Positions 46,201-60,251 of a stretch of DNA of 64,000 nt are shown piece after piece; within the stretch, counting starts at the first letter, position 1, and each line of letters opens with the position of its first letter. Made by a program: the position numbers and the translations under genes. The DNA is taken from assembly GCF_048128805.1 (NCBI RefSeq), contig NC_136016.1:16512676-16576675 (forward strand), written 5' to 3'. The notes beneath the pieces were generated by a model that worked only from the letters and a program-made list of their open reading frames with translations, did no database searches and was not told where the DNA came from. The stretch is from Centroberyx gerrardi. Its lineage: Eukaryota; Chordata; Actinopteri; Beryciformes; Berycidae.

Positions 46201-47909
46201 CAATGAGGAAATGAAATTTGCCACCCACCCAGTAGTAAAGCGTAATTATGGAATAATGGTAAATGAGGATGGCATTTTGGGTTGATCTTGGTGTGTTTAC
46301 ACACCAAGCGCCAAACAAAAATTAGTTGGGAGATAGTCTACAATGTTTAATCAGAATGTTTGAATAGACCAAATCTTGCAACCCTAACCCTAACCAGGTA
46401 CAGGGACAGCAGGACCTCACCTTTAGTGTAAGGGGGGCAGTGCAGGAAACAGTGGATTATACATATACCTCTACATAAATACGAAAAATCCTTATGTCAC
46501 TATGTGCAATCATACAACACGGCATGCACTAGGTTGCAGCTGTAGACAGTGATGAAAGTCAGTGGTGAACGTCCAGCCCCCAATGATGTGTTAATTCAAC
46601 TCTGAATGTAAAAATCAACACCATGCCAGTCTTTATATAAGTCCACACCCATCAGAGTTCATTTCACACTTTTAGAAAGATTTGAACACTCACCCAAGAG
46701 CCACATCAGCTCTATGAGTGGACAAACAACTCTCCAGTCAACACTTGTCAACCAACTAATAATTGTCATTGACAACACTGAAATATTTACTGTGTAGGAT
46801 GTAACTGTATGAAATACGTTCTGAGACTTCTGGAGCATGGACAGTCCTTGGCTAAAGTTGGATAGTGTATAAAGTGTAGTGTGTAGACCTGAGCAGACTT
46901 TATAACTAGCTTTATTCTCAGCAAATATTATAACTGGTTTGCCTGAATGATGACATACTGATTTGAGAACTCTCTTTCCCACAGTCCCGTTGAGATTCCC
47001 TCAGACGCTGCAGGAGGTTGAGGTGCCTGTGGTTGGAAACAATCAGTGCTTTTGCCAGTACATTCTATCAGAGGCGCCCAATATCACTGACAACATGATT
47101 TGTGCGGGACGAAAAAACAAAGGAGTATGCCAGGTGAAAATGAGTGGTTTATGCAGGATCAGCCAAATAACTCACCAGTGTAATCTATTTGAAGTAGATT
47201 GGGGTGATTGATTAAATAGAGCAGTTTTCTTTCTGAACACCCCGAAAACATGAGAGGAAACTGCTACTTATACTTGCCATTAAAATGCTTTTAAAAAACA
47301 TTCAATGTTTCGGTGTGAGCCTGAGGATGGTCATAAGACCAAAATATTGTAAAATATTTGTAAATATTGTAAAAAGTATTGTTTTCACAATAGAGCATTT
47401 TTATTACAAGTGAGCGTGTGCAGGAGTTTCCTCTCACATTTTGTAGGCTACCTGTTTTCTTTGCATCTGTCTCTTAGTTGTGCAAATGATCAACAGTTTT
47501 GTCTTCCCTAACACTTCCCTACCTTTTTTTTCTCTTCTCATCCTCATTGACACCGCTTCCCAATACTTCCCTCCCTGTTTCTTGTCTCCATGTCTCTCCT
47601 CCTCAGGGCGACTCAGGTGGACCTCTGCAGTGTAAGCAGGGCTCAGTGTGGATCCAGGCGGGCATCGCCAGTTTCGGGATACCCTGTGCCCGGGCCAATT
47701 TCCCCGAGGTCTACGCCCGAGTGTCTCAGTTCCAGACGTGGATCACAGATCACGTGACTGGGGCGAATGTTGACTTTAGGACATTTTCCTCCTTTGGGGC
47801 CGACCAAGACAACAGCTTTGTGTGCCGAAACACAGCCGCATCCTCCTCTGCAGCTGGTGTTGGCCTACTGCTCTCACTGTTTGCCCTCATACTGACTATG
47901 TTCCTTTGA
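43223..47909 (+). CDS. Membrane-anchored S1 serine protease, copy 2
   Basis: Tandem duplicate of the upstream protease. Exons 43223-43277, 43757-43771 (15 nt), 43960-44128, 44260-44528, 46985-47133, 47607-47909, the first five with exactly the lengths of copy 1; 319 residues. Signal peptide [18 protein letters not shown], activation site [21 protein letters not shown] and GDSGGP are all present, so it looks functional. Position 189 is Gly, 190 Val, 226 Glu. The Ala/Thr stalk of copy 1 is missing and the catalytic domain passes through a short linker ([10 protein letters not shown]) to the same hydrophobic end. Exons 3 and 4 and part of intron 3 are almost identical to copy 1, so the duplication is recent or has been homogenised by gene conversion. 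Intron 4 is enlarged to 2.46 kb by LINE insertions. Confidence 0.93.
44625..44935 (+). mobile_element. LINE reverse-transcriptase C-terminal fragment (CR1/L2/Rex-like)
   Basis: Inside intron 4 of protease copy 2. Frames give [28 protein letters not shown] and [16 protein letters not shown], a pattern common to the end of fish non-LTR reverse transcriptases. Absent from copy 1, so inserted after or lost since the duplication. Confidence 0.65.
45590..46330 (-). mobile_element. L1-like LINE ORF2 C-terminal fragment
   Basis: The minus-strand frame at 45771-46307 encodes 178 residues with [29 protein letters not shown] and [15 protein letters not shown], typical of the C-terminus of L1/Tx1-group ORF2. 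It lies in intron 4 of protease copy 2, antisense to the host gene. Confidence 0.7.
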
Positions 47910-48043
47910 CCACAGTTAGTAGACTACTGATTCAAAAAAAGATAATTGATAAGGTTGAATCCTGGCAGAAGGTATTCCACATTACTGATCACATGCAGAA
48001 ATGCAGAAACCTTTAATATTACACAGCCTTGGAAATTTGTAGC

Positions 48044-49894
48044 ATGGGTGTAATTTTAGGTAGGGACAATAGGGACATGTCCCTACTAGTAGCCTAATTC
48101 TGATCAATGATCATACGTTTTCTGTGAAAAAATGTTATTGGCTCCACAAAGGGTTAACCTGTTCTGCTCCCGTCACATGCGCTACATTGGGCACGTTCAA
48201 TTGCCCCAAAATGTAGCAAACAGAAAGTTTAAAAGGAAACGATAGTGCGTTGAACTATTGTTTTGCACATTTTGGACTGTAGCAAAACGGTGCAAACTTT
48301 GAACGTGCCCCTGGACTGGCAGAGTAGAGCCAATCAAAGCAGAGCCAGCTGCGCAGTCTGCTGGACAAAATGTAAGTATATGGTCAGACTCAGGTCCTCA
48401 GCTAACATTACATATTCACTGAATAAACCTTATACAATATTATGAATGAATTCACATACTAAAATATTAAATACTTAATGTCCTCATACAAGCCAGTCGC
48501 TGTTTTGGTGACTTGTTTGTTTCCAGTTTCCAGTTTCCACTGTATTTTGCTAACAGCTAGCAGCACTGGCTCAGCAGCTTGCGGTCATGCGTCCCGTCAG
48601 CCTGTGGCTCTGTGTTTTGATATTAGAACTAACAACAGCGTTTCACTCTTGGATGGCAGCCAAAAAAGGAAAGGGGATATAACAATAAACATTTAAGAAG
48701 GCCTAATGGTACTGTTTAAGTGATAGATAAACACTAATCCTATTTTAATGAGTTTTCTATTCATATTGGATTCATATGTTATCAGATGAGTGAAGCAAGG
48801 AGTTGCGGTTGATGTGTATAATGAATTAATGATAATAATAGTTGAAGTAGGCTACATTATAAATTAATTGTAGGCTAATGATGTATATCCAGCAAAGAAA
48901 GGTAGCACAACTATATTTTCTCTTCATGTAAGCATGATTACTTGCAGTCACTCAGATAAATCAATGTAAATTTCAGAAGGGTGGAGCAGCAGCACAGCGG
49001 CAGGCAGCAGCTGGACCATGTCCATCAAGACAAGGTGGACAAACTGGATCTCAGGGCCATATAAGTTTGTGTCTGTCTGTGACAGCTGCAGGCATATATT
49101 TGGGCCAAATAAATTATTCAAATGTGTATATGTGTTTGGACTGGTAACTATCCAACTTTTATTGTGTTCAAGAGTACTAAATAGGCATAGAAAGTTGTGT
49201 AGAATTTCAGTAAATGTGTTTAAAGTATAATAACATTTTTAGGGGACAACCTTAAAGGAACAGTTCACCCAAAAATTAAAATTTAGTCATTATCTACTCG
49301 TCCCCATGCCAGTAGAAAATCGGGTGAAGTTTGTTAGTCCATACAACAGTCCCGGAGCTTCCCGGCTTCATCAATTAATATGGGTGCTCACTTATTGAAT
49401 TTGATGATAAAATACAAAATAATTGGTTTAAAACAGTATTTAAACGGCCAAACCGGAAGTCTTGTTTCTGGTAATTGGAGCTAGTTTTACTTATCTAGGC
49501 CGGGGTGCGCGCATTTTGAAAAGAACAGGTAGAGTGGCAATTTAAGCTAAATAATGGTGTAAATGTCTGTCTTTTCAAGTCACTTTGGGATCAGTTGGCT
49601 TCAAGAGACTTGGATTACGCTGGATGAGCTGATTGCAGTCATTTTATGGTTATTTTCTGTTATTTTTTGAAGTCTGAAGACAGGTCCCCAGCAACTTCAG
49701 GTTTTTTTTGGAGAAAGCTGCAACCTACTTCAGCTGGGAAGCTCCGGGACTGTTGTATGGACTAACAAACTTTACCCGATTTTCTACTGGCATGGGGGTG
49801 AGTAGATAGTGACTGAATTTTCATTTTTGGGTGAACTATTCCTTTAAGGCACCCTACTCATTTGTCCCTACCACTTTCCACAGTAAACCTACGC
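48044..49894. mobile_element. hAT-like insertion downstream of protease copy 2
   Basis: Flanked by TTTGTAGC (48036-48043) and TTTGTACC (49895-49902), an 8-bp duplication with one difference. Copy 1 has no counterpart in the equivalent 3' flank (near 38010), so that copy serves as an approximate empty site. Both ends carry GTAGGGACAA in inverted orientation. No intact transposase is seen. A TTAA MITE is nested inside. Confidence 0.65.
49252..49847. mobile_element. TTAA-type MITE nested in the hAT-like element
   Basis: Starts TTAAAGGAACAGTTCACCC and ends GGGTGAACTATTCCTTTAA. Long subterminal inverted repeats (for example 49297-49365 against 49739-49800). TTAA at both ends fits piggyBac/Kolobok-type target choice. 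This end sequence is widespread in fish. Confidence 0.85.
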
Positions 49895-50085
49895 TTTGTA
49901 CCACGGTACATGGAGAAAATGTGTTCTTTGTACTGCACTGAATTGTATACTGGTGGCTTGTTTTGATTAAATGTAAACTTGATGGGAAACCTGACTTAAA
50001 ACATCATAAATGTTCTCTGAAACACCTGAGATTTTGGTATTTGAAGTGTGAAAATCCATTGAGGTTATCAGGCACACCAAAAAGA

Positions 50086-50091
50086 AATAAA
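50086..50091 (+). terminator. Poly(A) signal of protease copy 2
   Basis: Same AGAAATAAACAA context as copy 1, but 2.2 kb after the stop codon because of the intervening hAT-like element. An earlier cryptic site may be used instead. Confidence 0.4.
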
Positions 50092-50554
50092 CAAAATACT
50101 AAAACAAAGTTTGTAGTGCAGTAAGGGTCTTCACAGGACCAAAATGTGAGACACTTTGGATCTGATAGGAACCAAGGAACCAAGTCACTGGACTGAATTG
50201 AATTGGTACCAGGAGATTTGGATACATTCCAGAAAATTATCCATCTGATGTCAACATTCGATACTGAAAAAGCCCCTATAAGATGTAGAACAAAATCAAT
50301 TTTCTTAACTTTTACCAAAGTCATAATCAAATATGACTTGCTTCAAGAAATAATCACAAATCAAGGATATCAAATATTGAAGCAAGAAACTGGTTTTAAA
50401 GATGGCTTAAATTAGTTTCTTCAACCACCTTACATTGTCATGAAACAAGTTAATTTTACCAGTGTGAACCAGCAGAGGAGGCTAATGTCACTGAACAAGG
50501 GACCAGGCCAGGGTATAAGGATTATGTGATTATGTGTATATGTAATCTTTATGT

Positions 50555-50710
50555 AAATAGCACTTTTCAGAATAGTTACAAAAACAATAAAGCATGGTAA
50601 GAAATATAAAAGCAGGGCAGGAACCATAAAAGGTAAGTCAAAAACAATAAAAGGACATTATGTAAAAGCAAGTCAATAAAAATGAGTTTTAAGGATTACT
50701 GATTTAAAAC
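50555..50710. repeat. Interspersed repeat fragment
   Basis: Contains AAATAGCACTTTTCAGAATA and AAAAGCAAGTCAATAAAAATG followed by GAGTTTTAAG, words that occur in dispersed copies in fish. Family not assigned. Confidence 0.35.
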
Positions 50711-52310
50711 ATGCTAAAGAGCCCAAATGGCAAAGAACAGCAATTTAATGCTGTTCAGCTTCCCGTTTTATCGTTCAGTTTTATCTTGGTTTGGTTGGAG
50801 GAGCAGAAAAAAAGTGAGCAGAAAAAAAAACTGTATTACCATCGTCACTTTGCTGTCTTTCCCCTCAGTGTATTTCTTCTTTACCCGATAAACAACCACC
50901 TTTCTCACCATCACAGTCCCACTATCACCACATTTGGTTCTAGTAGTGTGGCAGACAAGATATACTGTAAACTTTGCAGTTACAGCTATCACATACTCTC
51001 TATTCTCTTAGTCTACACCCAAATGTCTTGGTCCCAGATGCGGAGGAGGCAAGTGTGAGCTTCGTGACCTTCTCCTCCACACAGACTCAGACAGCAGTGT
51101 GTGTCAGCACCGAGGGTCAGGGCCGACCGACAGCTGCCACAACCACACAGTCTCCTACAACGGCTCCTTCATTACACTTAATGCTGTTGTGTTGCAGTGA
51201 GAAAAGGTACAACTCTGTACCTTGTTTTCTGACAGTGTAGGTCACCTATGGGATCAAAGATTAAATTCCTATTGTGTAAATGTGTCTGGTTTTCACAGAT
51301 AAATGTCTAAAGGGATTGTTGATGGATACAATTAACTGCCATTTCATAAGTTTTTGGGAAGAAGAGCGTGTAAAGAGGGTTCTTACGTTTTTTCTATAAG
51401 GGCCCATTTTGTTATATCCGAAGAACCATTTTAGCTATTCTTACTTCCAGGCCAGAAATTGTAAATCAGTAAAAGTGGTCTGTTCATATATGATCTTCTT
51501 CCCTTTTGCTTTCATTTTATTGGCTCATTTACTTATGGAAGCAATGAAGCAAATCCATTGTTGCTCTAAACTGAGCCTTTTGATAGTTCATGTCCCATGT
51601 GGCTCAATTCCACTGAGACAGCAACAATTGACTTTCACAATTCAAATGGGCTCGACAGTGAAATTCTTCAGATTCCTCAATAGATAGATAGAGAGAAGAC
51701 AAACCTCAGCTGAACTTTATTTGTTTAGTTATGCAACTTAATTCAATACAATTGCACTTTGTTCTTTCACTTTAGAAAACGTCTATGGAAAGTTTCAAGT
51801 TGAGTATCACTTTCACTTATATGTTTGGAAGACAATGTTCTATTTAATGAGGAAGCATTCCTTTGCGCTTATGGTAATGCATTTGCATAAAAGTTGTAGT
51901 TTTATTTTGTGCTTACAGTCCAAGATGTTTCTTGGCCTTTAGTGATGTAATATTATTTTCCTTTTCAACTCTTCTACTCGCTCCCCAGTGCTGGACTGAC
52001 CCTCCCACTCCAGTCAGCACAACAGTCTCTCGCCATCTTCTGTCATAGGCTGAAAGTCAGCTCTTTAAGAAGTACCTAACATCATCCTCTACCCACTGAA
52101 TCATATATCCTTCATATCATAGCCTTCTACCGCTCTCTCAGCTCTTACTTTTACTTCTTTTGCTAGCACTTCTCTCAGAGGAATGTTGTCAGGGCACAAC
52201 TGCACTGGCCCTTACACTCCTTACTATTGTTTGCTTGTTGGGATGGTGATCTGAAAATAATGGTAATGAGGGTAATGAGTCATTGAGGAAGCAGAGAAAC
52301 ATGTTGAGGA
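50710..52310. other. Intergenic, one open exon-like island
   Basis: Mostly AT-rich with no gene. At 51011-51200 all three plus frames are open over much of the island. One reads KCELRDLLLHTDSDSSVCQ and NHTVSYNGSFITLNAVVLQ after a good acceptor, but no convincing donor or partner exon was found. Confidence 0.4.
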
Positions 52311-52317
52311 TAAATAC

Positions 52318-52323
52318 TTTATT
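52318..52323 (-). terminator. aldoa: Poly(A) signal of aldoa
   Basis: AATAAA on the minus strand about 350 bases below the stop codon at 52672-52674. Confidence 0.65.
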
Positions 52324-52671
52324 CCATGGCACCAGTAAAAACCAGGTATACTGCACTTGGTGGAATCAGACCAAGGAATAACAGTACAAGTTGTGTAAAA
52401 ACATTAGGTGGGAATCTTTACCTGAAAAAAAGGTGCTTAAAAATAAAAGGAGAGGGAATGGAGGCAGACATTTTTCAGAATCTTCTAGCTGCAGCCACAA
52501 CTCAAAGAAAGGCTTTTGTATCTTTCTCTCTCACTTTTTACTAAGATGTTGTAAAAGTGCTGTTGTCCAGTGTTGGAGAGAGACAGTTTCACAGGCAGAG
52601 CCTAGAAGGCATTTTCCATGGTGATGTGATGGTGGGAAGATGTTGGAAAGGGTATTGGTGGGTGTCCATGC

Positions 52672-55850
<3,179 letters not shown>

Positions 55851-56496
55851 TTACTGGGGCAGACAGAGGGCTAAAATTACACACAAGCTCATGTGGTGTG
55901 AAGGCCAGACACACAGCGGTGAGGCGTTAGCAGCAAGCTTGATATTTGAGTTTCGGATACTTGTGTTTCTTCATGTAATGAATCTGTAAATCGTAGTGCA
56001 GTGTAAAAGTATTTTTTAGTGTAATGAATGGGGAACTGTCCCACTGACGAAGGGAAGAACACAAGGCTAAGGAGGAAGTGGTGAAATAAGAGCTTTTCCT
56101 TCCCTCGTTGCTTTGTGCTGTGGTTTGTCCCCCTCGCGTCTGTCTGTCAGTGTCTATCTTTAAAACAAGGCCAACTGGTGTCCCTTCTACGTGACCGTTT
56201 GCAGTTGTTGCAAGTGCAACTGTTGCAGTGTGGCCTTTACATAAGTTACTGTAAGTGCCAGGGTTACACACTGTTCCCTATGCACAATATCTTGGGGCAC
56301 AGTGTCAGCGAGAACCCCGCCTTGCCCCCTACCCCGCCCTCCTCAAAACTGGCCACCCCCGGAAAGCCACGGCAAGCATGTGGGCGACCTTTTCCATTTT
56401 CTAGTCTCTTATCCCTGACCTTTCCCTTCCCCTTCACTGCCCCCCTGCTCCCCATTCCTTATCCCTGCTCTTCTATCACACACCTCCTTTATCCCT

Positions 56497-56504
<8 letters not shown>

Positions 56505-56549
<45 letters not shown>
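56505..56549. repeat. (CT)n microsatellite in aldoa intron 1
   Basis: Pure CT repeat of about 45 bases within the 1.8-kb first intron. Confidence 0.9.
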
Positions 56550-56552
<3 letters not shown>

Positions 56553-57568
56553 CCTGTCTGTTACCACTATCAATAGGCTCGACTAAATATAAACACTTGA
56601 GCGCTGCAGGGCGACTTAAGTACCACGGCTCAGCCAAAGGGAGTTATGTAAAAGTGAGCTGTGCAGTTTCAAACCCCACTGTTAAGATGTCATGTGCTGT
56701 ACAGGAAGATTAATTTAGACAACCGGGACAAATTTAGACCTACAGTTTTAAGGAAGAGCTTAGTCAAGGCTGTGAGTCACCGCTGGGCCTCACAGAAACA
56801 ATGCCATGGAAACTATTGCATCAGATCAAGGAGGGCGTCAAAGCAACCTGCCTCAGTGTGTCATGTGTGAATATGTCTAAATACACAACCCTGAGGTGAA
56901 TGTCATGCATATAATGAACCAGTATGGATTCTTGGAATTAGTATGGTTTTAGAGTGCAACTGAAGCAATTCAGCACAGTTTGTTTTGTATTACTGAAGAT
57001 TAGTGAACATACAGATATTTTGGCCTGTGTTGTTGAACCAGAAGCAACTGAGAACAGATTTCCTTGTCTCTTTAACTGTTACACTCATATGTACAGTAAC
57101 TCCATAGAGAATACACTGGAAAATGTGGAAAACTGTGACCGTACACAAAGATTTGCTTAAACTGAAAGAAGACTGTCAGGTGGACAATTACAACATTTCA
57201 ATATGATAAAGCTCACGTGAATGTAAAAGTTCAGACAAACATATGAATCTGCAAAGTCAGTCTTCCATTCATTATCAAGAGAGCTGCTCCAGGCTGCACA
57301 TTGGTTCATTCACAGATAAGACTCTTGGTTTTCTGGTTCATAACTTTAATCCTTGGCCATAGGAATAATAAATGCATTCACTCCATGCTTATGATAGTTC
57401 TGCCTTTGCATTAGCTGTGCAACATTAGTTTGCATAGGCATACTATATGACCAATAGATTCAACAAGTAGCATGAAAATCAAATTCAAGCGGCATGTGAA
57501 TTCATTCTTCAATAATTGCAGTAGCTTCTTTATCTCATAGCTGTCATTTTAATTTTCAGTTCATTTAC

Positions 57569-57700
57569 CTTTGAGGTTAGGAGGAGAGCTGGGAGAAGAG
57601 AGAGGGAGGAAGAAGATCCGGCCTTAGTCTGCGACACCCCTCCAGCCGGCTGGCCCTTGTATTTATCCTCCCATTGTGACCCCTCACATTTCAGCTGCCT
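57569..57700 (-). promoter_or_regulatory. aldoa: aldoa promoter and untranslated exon 1
   Basis: Minus strand: TATA-like GGATAAATAC at 57661-57668, then about 30 bases to a likely start near 57637, a pyrimidine-rich leader, and a donor CAAAG|GTAAAT at 57569/57568 that joins the acceptor at 55785. Just upstream are CAGCTG (57692-57697, an E-box) and CTATAAAAAG (near 57701, one mismatch from a MEF2 site), which would fit muscle expression of this isozyme. Factor binding is inferred. Confidence 0.6.
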
Positions 57701-57709
57701 GACTATAAA

Positions 57710-60170
57710 AAGAACGGGACGCAACCAGAGATGGCTCGTGACATTCAGAAAGACTGGGCTGGAGTAACACGGTGGTGAGCCGCCAGGGAAAGGGCAAAGA
57801 GTGATTCAATGGACGGCAGAGAGAGAAACGTAGAGAGGGAGGGAAAGATAGTGGGGGGGTGGGGGAGTATGGAGGGAAGATATCTAGAAACAGTGGGTGC
57901 AAGAATGTAGAAAAGAAGGGAGGACAGGAACCAACAGGGACGTAAAAGTTGAAAAGAGCTTGAGTTGTAGATTACAGAAGAGCTTGGTGAAGAATGACAT
58001 GGGCAAACTAGTCGCACTTTGACCTTAAGGTTTCCTACATCCTCCTGAAACAAAATGATGCACCTTCCAAGCACATAACTGCACTCTACAATCTAGTATT
58101 ATGCATTTATGTGACTGAATGTTGTATGGAATAGAAGTGTAAATTTCACTATTTGTTCAAGTTCAGTTAATTGTTTAGAACATGCTGATTCAACTGCGCA
58201 AGTGTGAGAGGAATCAGAGCATCTCAGCACCCAGAGGTCATATGAAAAGGACTCTAGAGGAAGATAACATGGGGGTGTATGCAGCATGTCCAGATATCAC
58301 ACACACACACACCCTCCTCACACATATATACATACACACACAGGGGACTGGGGAGCATGTGACAGCATTGCTAACCTGCCCTTAGAAATCCAATCCACGG
58401 CTACATAGTGTACTGATCCTTGACCTTTTCGTGACCTTTCTCGATAGTCTTTGCTCGACAGGAAAGGGTCAACTGGGAGGCTTGGCAAAGGTTGCACACG
58501 CACGCACAGTCAGGCTGTATCACTTTATACCTGTTTCATTTTCTCACTCTGGTAGGTCACCAGAAAGCTCAAGTCGCACATCTGAAAGGCTGTGAATGTT
58601 TTTGCACTCTATCACTATAGTCACAGGCTATATGCACTGTTACCATGGAAACGTCTTGGCTTTGAGCTGTGAGACGTTATCTTTGGTGAGCAGGAGCAGG
58701 AGCAGGAGAAGAGGTTCACTTCCTGAAGAGGGGCAGCGGGCCGAACGAGCCAACATTTAAAGCTGTGTCTATGAGACAAGCAGGGCCAAACAGTATGTCA
58801 TCTATAGGGCAAAGTTTTAGAAATGATCAGCTATTATTATCAGTTATTTCATGAATGCAGTGTCTTCCTAAATGATGCTTTAATGCTGGATGACATGTTT
58901 TTTTTTCTCACACATCGAGCAATTTTCACATTTTATGACTCTTTCGATAAGCATGTAAAGCAGACCGCTATCAGTATTCAAAACCTAATTATACAAAGAA
59001 GAATCCAATTCTTTATCTATTTATTTACGTTTGTTTTGTATTTGTTTCCTAAGAGTGTATAGTGTGACACTATGCTAAAACATAAAGTCGACAACTTCAT
59101 AAGTGCAGCACAGATACATCCAGAGCTCTTCTAGTATGATTTTTAAATTTAAAATCATACATACGAGGCCTTGGATAGACATAAAGACATTAGATGTTGA
59201 TTCCACTGCTTTTCTGTCAGCTCATGCTTAGTGTCTCCCTTCCACAGAACAGACATCTATAAAAAGTTTCCTGACACGTAGATCAGATGAGGTAACGCAG
59301 AGGAAGTAAAAAGGAGAAATGGACCTCTTCTTTTTGTGAAGAGACATTTTTAAGCTGTTCTTTGGTGGATATTTATGTGTCTGTGGTGAAGTTGGAACTG
59401 ATGATAAAATCAACTGTGATCTTCTGCTATTGAGCACTCAAGGAGGAAACTTTTTTTTTTTTTTTTTTTGGCGAGAGGAGACATCTACTGTTGGAAAAAG
59501 GGAACCACCTAAACATTATCCCAAGAAAAGCAAACACCTTTATATTGGCATTTCCCTCTATATCAGCTACAAATGAACATCCAATAAGCTTACTTGCTGC
59601 TGCAGTTCTCTGATGCTGTCTTAAATATGAACCTTCTTTAGGTCTATGAATAAAACAACCTACATCGGTGTCTAACCACCACTTCCTTTTTCAGCCATGA
59701 AAGTAGTGCTAGTTATTATCTCATGCATCTGTTCATGAATATTTGGGGCAATGGATTTTTTGTTATTTATTATACTAACCATTATTTATCTGTCTTCTAT
59801 GTTCAGACGCCAAACATTTAAATGAACAGCAGTAACCAATATTACATTTTGGGAAAGATAATCTAGTTGCCTTGAAACTTGAAATTAATGAATTAGAATT
59901 ATACAATGTAATAATTAATAAGCACACACAATTATACAATGCCTCTAATGTGTGAAATCCAGCGACAATAATGTAGTCAGCATAACCTACAAAATGTTAA
60001 TATGCTGTGCGTCTAGATAAAACAGAAAGTATGTGTCAATACAAAGACCCTCCTACACACAAGTTTGTTCCTCCTCTTACTGCTTGGCTTGACTCTGAAC
60101 AGCCAACTTATTATTTCTGCATTTTGCTTTCAACATTTCCCCCCCTGACAGTTTCACCAATAGAAGTAGT
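57710..60170. other. Intergenic spacer between aldoa and the integrin gene
   Basis: Divergently transcribed neighbours. Contains a CA-rich tract near 58298-58340, a poly(T) run at 59451-59469 and AT-rich sequence; no gene seen. Confidence 0.55.
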
Positions 60171-60251
60171 TTCCTCCTGTTTTATTTTAAATCAGATCTA
60201 CGAGTTCAGACTTCACATTACACCTTTAGTGTCTTCCATGGGAGTAACACA
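60165..60251 (+). promoter_or_regulatory. Possible integrin promoter with ETS/PU.1-like site
   Basis: TTTCCTCCTG at about 60169-60178 reads AGGAGGAAA on the other strand, a PU.1-type core 75-85 bases upstream of the ATG. CD11 promoters are known to be TATA-less and PU.1 driven; no TATA box is seen here. Inference only. Confidence 0.35.

Noticed and set aside
46380-46396. Telomere-like ACCCTAACCCTAACC
   Set aside because: Only about two and a half units; too short to claim an interstitial telomere site.
43223-47909. Protease copy 2 as a pseudogene
   Set aside because: All six exons, splice sites, phases and the catalytic triad are intact, with exon lengths identical to copy 1 except for the stalk.
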